A stretch of 24,936 nucleotides of DNA from UBA4742 sp037138595 (lineage in GTDB: Bacteria; Actinomycetota; Acidimicrobiia; Acidimicrobiales; Acidimicrobilacustridaceae): the NCBI GenBank assembly GCA_037138595.1, contig JBAXIB010000029.1, positions 1-24,936 on the forward strand. The letters are read 5' to 3'. The position numbers and the translations under genes are program-made. Each line of letters opens with the position of its first letter. Position 1 is the first letter of the stretch. The notes below the pieces were generated by a model, which was given only the letters and a program-made list of their open reading frames with translations, ran no database searches and had not been told where the DNA came from. Positions 22,411 to 24,936 of this stretch are shown in pieces.

Positions 22411-23312
22411 AAACCCTTGCCGTCCAACGCTGAACCTTCACCGTAGGACGACACGAAAACCTCCTCAAGAGACGGCTCATGAGTGGTGATTCGACGGATG
22501 CCCACGGGTGCCATAACGGCCAGTACCGCGTCCATTGGGCCAACTACATCACACTCGATAACCTGCCGATCCACGGTTACCTTGCTCACGCCGGCCAACG
22601 CACTGATGTCAGGAACGGCGCCGTCAACTTCGACGCGAAGGTGCACGGAACTCAGACTACGAAGCGCATCGACTCGACCAGATTCGATGATGCGACCTTC
22701 GTGCAGCATCGCGACCCGATCACACACTGCCTCGACTTCGCTCAAGATGTGCGAAGACAACAACACCGTCTGTCCCCGGTCGCAAGCCTCACGCACACAC
22801 GCTCGAAAGACCTGCTCCATTAACGGATCAAGGCCAGTCGTGGGTTCATCGAAAAGCAGCAAGTCAGCTCGACTTGCCAACGCCGCAATGAGCAAGATTT
22901 TTTGTCGATTCCCGTGGCTCAGTGCACGAATCTTTTTATTTGGCGTCAGGAAAAATCGCTCAATGAGCTGGTGGCGATAGGGCTCGTCAACTTCACCGTG
23001 AAGTCGGCCGAGAAACTCCAACACCTCTGCGGCGGTGAGCGCAGGCCAAAGATTTGCCTCACTCGGGACATAGGCCAGTCGCCGATGAATCGCGGAACCA
23101 TCACTCCACGGATCGAGTCCGAAGACCGAAGCGGTTCCCGACGTCGGACGCATCAGGCCTAACAACAGCGCAATCGTCGTGGACTTTCCCGCACCGTTCG
23201 GCCCAAGGTACCCAAACACCTCACCCGCCTCTACGGTCAGGTCAAGCGCGTTGAGTGCATAGGAGTCGCCGTAACGCTTGGTCAGCTTTTCCGTGCGAAT
23301 CGTCGCTGTCAT
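22407..23312 (-). CDS. ABC transporter ATP-binding protein
   Basis: A 301-aa ATPase. Walker A GPNGAGKS (37-44), YVPSEANLWP in place of a classical Q-loop, signature LSHGNRQK (131-138), Walker B LLLFDEPTTGLDP and H-loop SSHILSEVE. The LSHGN signature and YVP(S/G)E-LWP form are characteristic of drug-exporter ATPases of the BcrA/DrrA kind. A C-terminal domain of about 90 residues follows. Start chosen at ATG 23312 (MTATIRTEKL), the normal beginning of the domain; the frame extends 11 codons further without support. It drives the overlapping permease. The exported substrate is unknown and no biosynthetic genes adjoin. Confidence 0.93.
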   Translation of the reverse strand: MTATIRTEKLTKRYGDSYALNALDLTVEAGEVFGYLGPNGAGKSTTIALLLGLMRPTSGTASVFGLDPWSDGSAIHRRLAYVPSEANLWPALTAAEVLEFLGRLHGEVDEPYRHQLIERFFLTPNKKIRALSHGNRQKILLIAALASRADLLLFDEPTTGLDPLMEQVFRACVREACDRGQTVLLSSHILSEVEAVCDRVAMLHEGRIIESGRVDALRSLSSVHLRVEVDGAVPDISALAGVSKVTVDRQVIECDVVGPMDAVLAVMAPVGIRRITTHEPSLEEVFVSSYGEGSALDGKGL

Positions 23313-23363
23313 TCCACATCCGAATCGAGGACGCTTGGCTGGCACGTCGTTTCGTTTTGCAGC

Positions 23364-24437
23364 CTATTGCTCGCTGGCGATGTTCGTTGCCGCGCGTTGT
23401 TGCGAACTCGATAACCCCGAAAAATCGAACGCACCTGGTGATCCCGCGGCAACGGCGAGCGCCGATTTCGGCGGCAGACTAAGCAGGCTGCGCACTTCGT
23501 CAATTGGTCGATCCGCGAGCTCGTGATAATCGACGCGCAATAAATCGGTTCCGAACCCTTCTTGAACTGATTTACCACGAACAATCGAATCAGCTAAACG
23601 CGCCGCCATTCCATCGACACGCAACCAGTGGTCCTCAACGTCGGAATCGAAATACCCCATGTGCTCGACATAACCGGTCTCGAACAACCCGACAATCGTG
23701 GCGAGCCACGAGAATCCTTTCGGGTCAGGGTCAGCCCGCCCAATCAATCCGAATATCTCGACTTCACCTTGGATATTGGTTCCATAGTCGGCCAGGACAT
23801 GTACAAAATCGTGCTGCGCGAAATACGCGGAAACCATGCCGCCTTTGGTCCCTGGCGGTTCCCACCCGCGCATCTGATACATCTCCCAAGTCAATTGGCC
23901 GAGCGTCCCCGCAGGCAACTCAGCGAACGATCGCCAACGATCAGCCAGTTCCGGATCATCGACTGTCCGCTCGAATGGGTCACTCACGGCAGCTTTTGTA
24001 TGCAACGGATGTTGGTCGAGTTGATCCCAGGTCGAGGCGAAGCCACTTCGGTGCAGGTCATCCCACGCTTGGGTTAACGCGTTCTCGGCATATTCACGGG
24101 CGATCGAAACAAAATCGTCGTCGACGTCAAGTGCTTTGGCATACGTCGCCACGGTTTCAGCGACTTGTGCTGGAATCGGCACCAATACCAATTCACCAAG
24201 CACCATGTGGTGCACGATGCGACGTCGATGAGACTCATCGCTGTCTGCCAACACCGCGGCCAGTTCAGCTGGCCCAAGCGGGTCAAGCGAGGTGTAGTCG
24301 ACTTGTTGGCCGGTCAGCGCCAGGGTGACGGCGCCGAGCAATGCCACCTGAAGGTCCGTGAGGCCATCAGGTCCTGCCACCGCGGTGCCGATTCCTCGGG
24401 CCACCTTCAACGTTTCAGCGACGGGATGGGTGACCAT
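23364..24437 (-). CDS. Coq4-motif protein with an N-terminal helical domain
   Basis: A 357-aa protein, unusually long for the Coq4 family (about 220-270). Residues 185-240 hold the key signature: MYQMRGWEPPG, then HD-x2-H-x11-E as H209, D210, H213 and E225, the zinc-binding motif of the ubiquinone-biosynthesis protein COQ4. GEVEIFG follows, as in the family. Residues 1-135 are helical and acidic (AGPDGLTDLQ early, then LDPLGPAELAAVL), vaguely TerB-like; that comparison is weak. No signal or membrane segment. Since actinobacteria make menaquinone, a role in quinone synthesis is not implied; a lipid-binding or metal-dependent function is possible. Start ATG 24437 has TACTGT 6 nt upstream (leaderless). 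Confidence 0.7.
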   Translation of the reverse strand: MVTHPVAETLKVARGIGTAVAGPDGLTDLQVALLGAVTLALTGQQVDYTSLDPLGPAELAAVLADSDESHRRRIVHHMVLGELVLVPIPAQVAETVATYAKALDVDDDFVSIAREYAENALTQAWDDLHRSGFASTWDQLDQHPLHTKAAVSDPFERTVDDPELADRWRSFAELPAGTLGQLTWEMYQMRGWEPPGTKGGMVSAYFAQHDFVHVLADYGTNIQGEVEIFGLIGRADPDPKGFSWLATIVGLFETGYVEHMGYFDSDVEDHWLRVDGMAARLADSIVRGKSVQEGFGTDLLRVDYHELADRPIDEVRSLLSLPPKSALAVAAGSPGAFDFSGLSSSQQRAATNIASEQ

Positions 24438-24443
24438 GCGTGC

Positions 24444-24449
24444 ACAGTA
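24444..24449 (-). promoter_or_regulatory. Putative -10 box of the Coq4-motif gene (leaderless)
   Basis: TACTGT on the minus strand ends 6 nt before ATG 24437. There is no SD for this gene and no clear -35. Confidence 0.4.
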
Positions 24450-24523
24450 ACAGCAGGCTCATTAGCCGTTTTGAGCCAGCAGACGATCCTGGCGCTGTCC
24501 ATGACAACGCGTGAGCCCAGAAA

Positions 24524-24606
24524 CTGAACGACGGGGCTCAGTGCTCGTCAGCCAGAGGCAATGGTTGCCACCTGGCATCGGATGCACTGAGCCCCGTCAG
24601 GTTCAG
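24524..24606 (-). terminator. 83-nt nested hairpin, probable terminator of the LPVTG gene
   Basis: Outer stem: CTGAAC (24524-24529) with GTTCAG (24601-24606), plus GACGGGGCTCAGTGC (24530-24544) with its exact complement at 24584-24598, broken only by a 2-nt bulge. The loop folds again through GCCAG/CTGGC and GGCAA/TTGCC. It starts 11 nt after the stop of the minus-strand surface-protein gene, and TTTCT follows on that strand. Confidence 0.7.
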
Positions 24607-24617
24607 TTGCAGTACTT

Positions 24618-24936
24618 CTATCCCTGGGCGTTCATGCGTCGGCGAGCCGACAAGACCAGCACCAACCCACCGGCAACAAGCATGCTGCCAATCGTCATAA
24701 GCAGCGTCAGCTGAGCACCAGTGACTGGGAGGGTTACCCCGGCAACAGTCGTCGAGCGACTTGTGGTTTCACCCAACACGGTCGCACCTTCAGTGGTGGT
24801 CGTCGTTCCGGGATCAAGCGTGGTCGTCGGTTCAACAACCGTGGTCGTCGGTTCAACAACCGTGGTCGTCGGCTCAACAACCGTGGTCGTCGGCTCAACA
24901 ACCGTGGTCGTCGGCTCAACAACCGTGGTCGTCGGA
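24618..24936 (-). CDS. LPVTG cell-wall-anchored surface protein (C-terminal part)
   Basis: The frame runs off the right edge, so only the last 105 residues are visible. They consist of a low-complexity stalk of VVEPTTT repeats, a Thr-rich spacer (LDPGTTTTEGATVLGETTS), then LPVTG, a hydrophobic segment (LTLLMTIGSMLVAGGLVLVL) and a basic end SARRRMNAQG. This is the classic sortase sorting signal: cleavage between T and G and attachment to peptidoglycan. The extracellular function lies outside the window. No sortase gene is seen here. A strong hairpin follows the stop. Confidence 0.88.
   Translation of the reverse strand, partial: PTTTVVEPTTTVVEPTTTVVEPTTTVVEPTTTVVEPTTTLDPGTTTTTEGATVLGETTSRSTTVAGVTLPVTGAQLTLLMTIGSMLVAGGLVLVLSARRRMNAQG
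24820..24936 (-). repeat. 21-bp tandem repeats encoding VVEPTTT
   Basis: Five full copies of a 21-bp unit (24820, 24841, 24862, 24883, 24904), read on the plus strand as GTGGTCGTCGG(T/C)TCAACAACC, and a partial sixth at the window edge. They differ at one position, so they are recent and prone to copy-number change. The array probably continues beyond the window. Confidence 0.95.

Noticed and set aside
24523..24607. Integron attC-like appearance of the 83-nt hairpin
   Set aside because: The ends (ACTGAAC and GTTCAGT) do not fit the RYYYAAC/GTTRRRY core sites, and no integrase gene is present.

Overview
The window looks like a chromosomal segment of a moderate-GC actinobacterium, most likely class Acidimicrobiia (Ilumatobacter-like). 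The reasons are: (i) the order mec - cysM - murI - metallo-beta-lactamase - rph - rdgB, which matches Mycobacterium tuberculosis Rv1334-Rv1341 minus two genes; (ii) a tmRNA whose tag ends FALAA; (iii) frequent GTG starts and many genes that lack a Shine-Dalgarno (SD) site but have a TANNNT box 6-7 nt before the start; (iv) lipoprotein, Tat and LPxTG signals together. The taxonomic call is inference; no search was possible.

Layout. 1-3.9 kb: tRNA-Pro, a 60-aa glycine-box repeat microprotein, tRNA-Gly, a pentapeptide-repeat protein, a cupin lipoprotein, an MFS exporter, then tRNA-Arg, tRNA-His and tRNA-Lys. 3.9-7.1 kb (minus): a Tat-exported N,N-dimethylformamidase-like protein and a TrmA/RlmD-type RNA methyltransferase. 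7.1-8.4 kb (plus): ribulose-phosphate epimerase and a coupled one-TM protein. 8.4-9.0 kb (minus): a solitary clpP. 9.0-11.5 kb: a phosphoesterase lipoprotein, tRNA-Leu, a D-threonine-aldolase-like PLP enzyme. 11.6-16.0 kb (minus): the mec-cysM-murI-MBL-rph-rdgB cluster, tightly overlapped at its distal end. 16.1-17.1 kb: smpB and ssrA, the trans-translation pair.

Directly after ssrA (17.1-19.9 kb) the texture changes. About 0.85 kb of gene fragments and hairpins is followed by a higher-GC TetR regulator/esterase pair and a headless fibronectin-III fragment. It reads as a decayed accessory insertion at the tmRNA 3' end, although no integrase or right-hand att copy was found. 20.1-24.4 kb: a CDF-type cation transporter, a two-gene ABC exporter (minus) and a Coq4-motif protein. 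The window ends inside a repeat-rich LPVTG surface protein (minus), whose stop is followed by an 83-nt nested hairpin.

How genes work together. SmpB and tmRNA rescue stalled ribosomes, and ALAA-tagged products are normally cleared by Clp proteases, one subunit of which (ClpP) lies 7 kb away. Mec and CysM suggest the carrier-protein cysteine route, but the carrier gene cysO is missing between them. MurI, RNase PH and RdgB are housekeeping. The TetR/esterase pair is probably self-regulated through a perfect 19-bp palindrome that overlaps its promoter.
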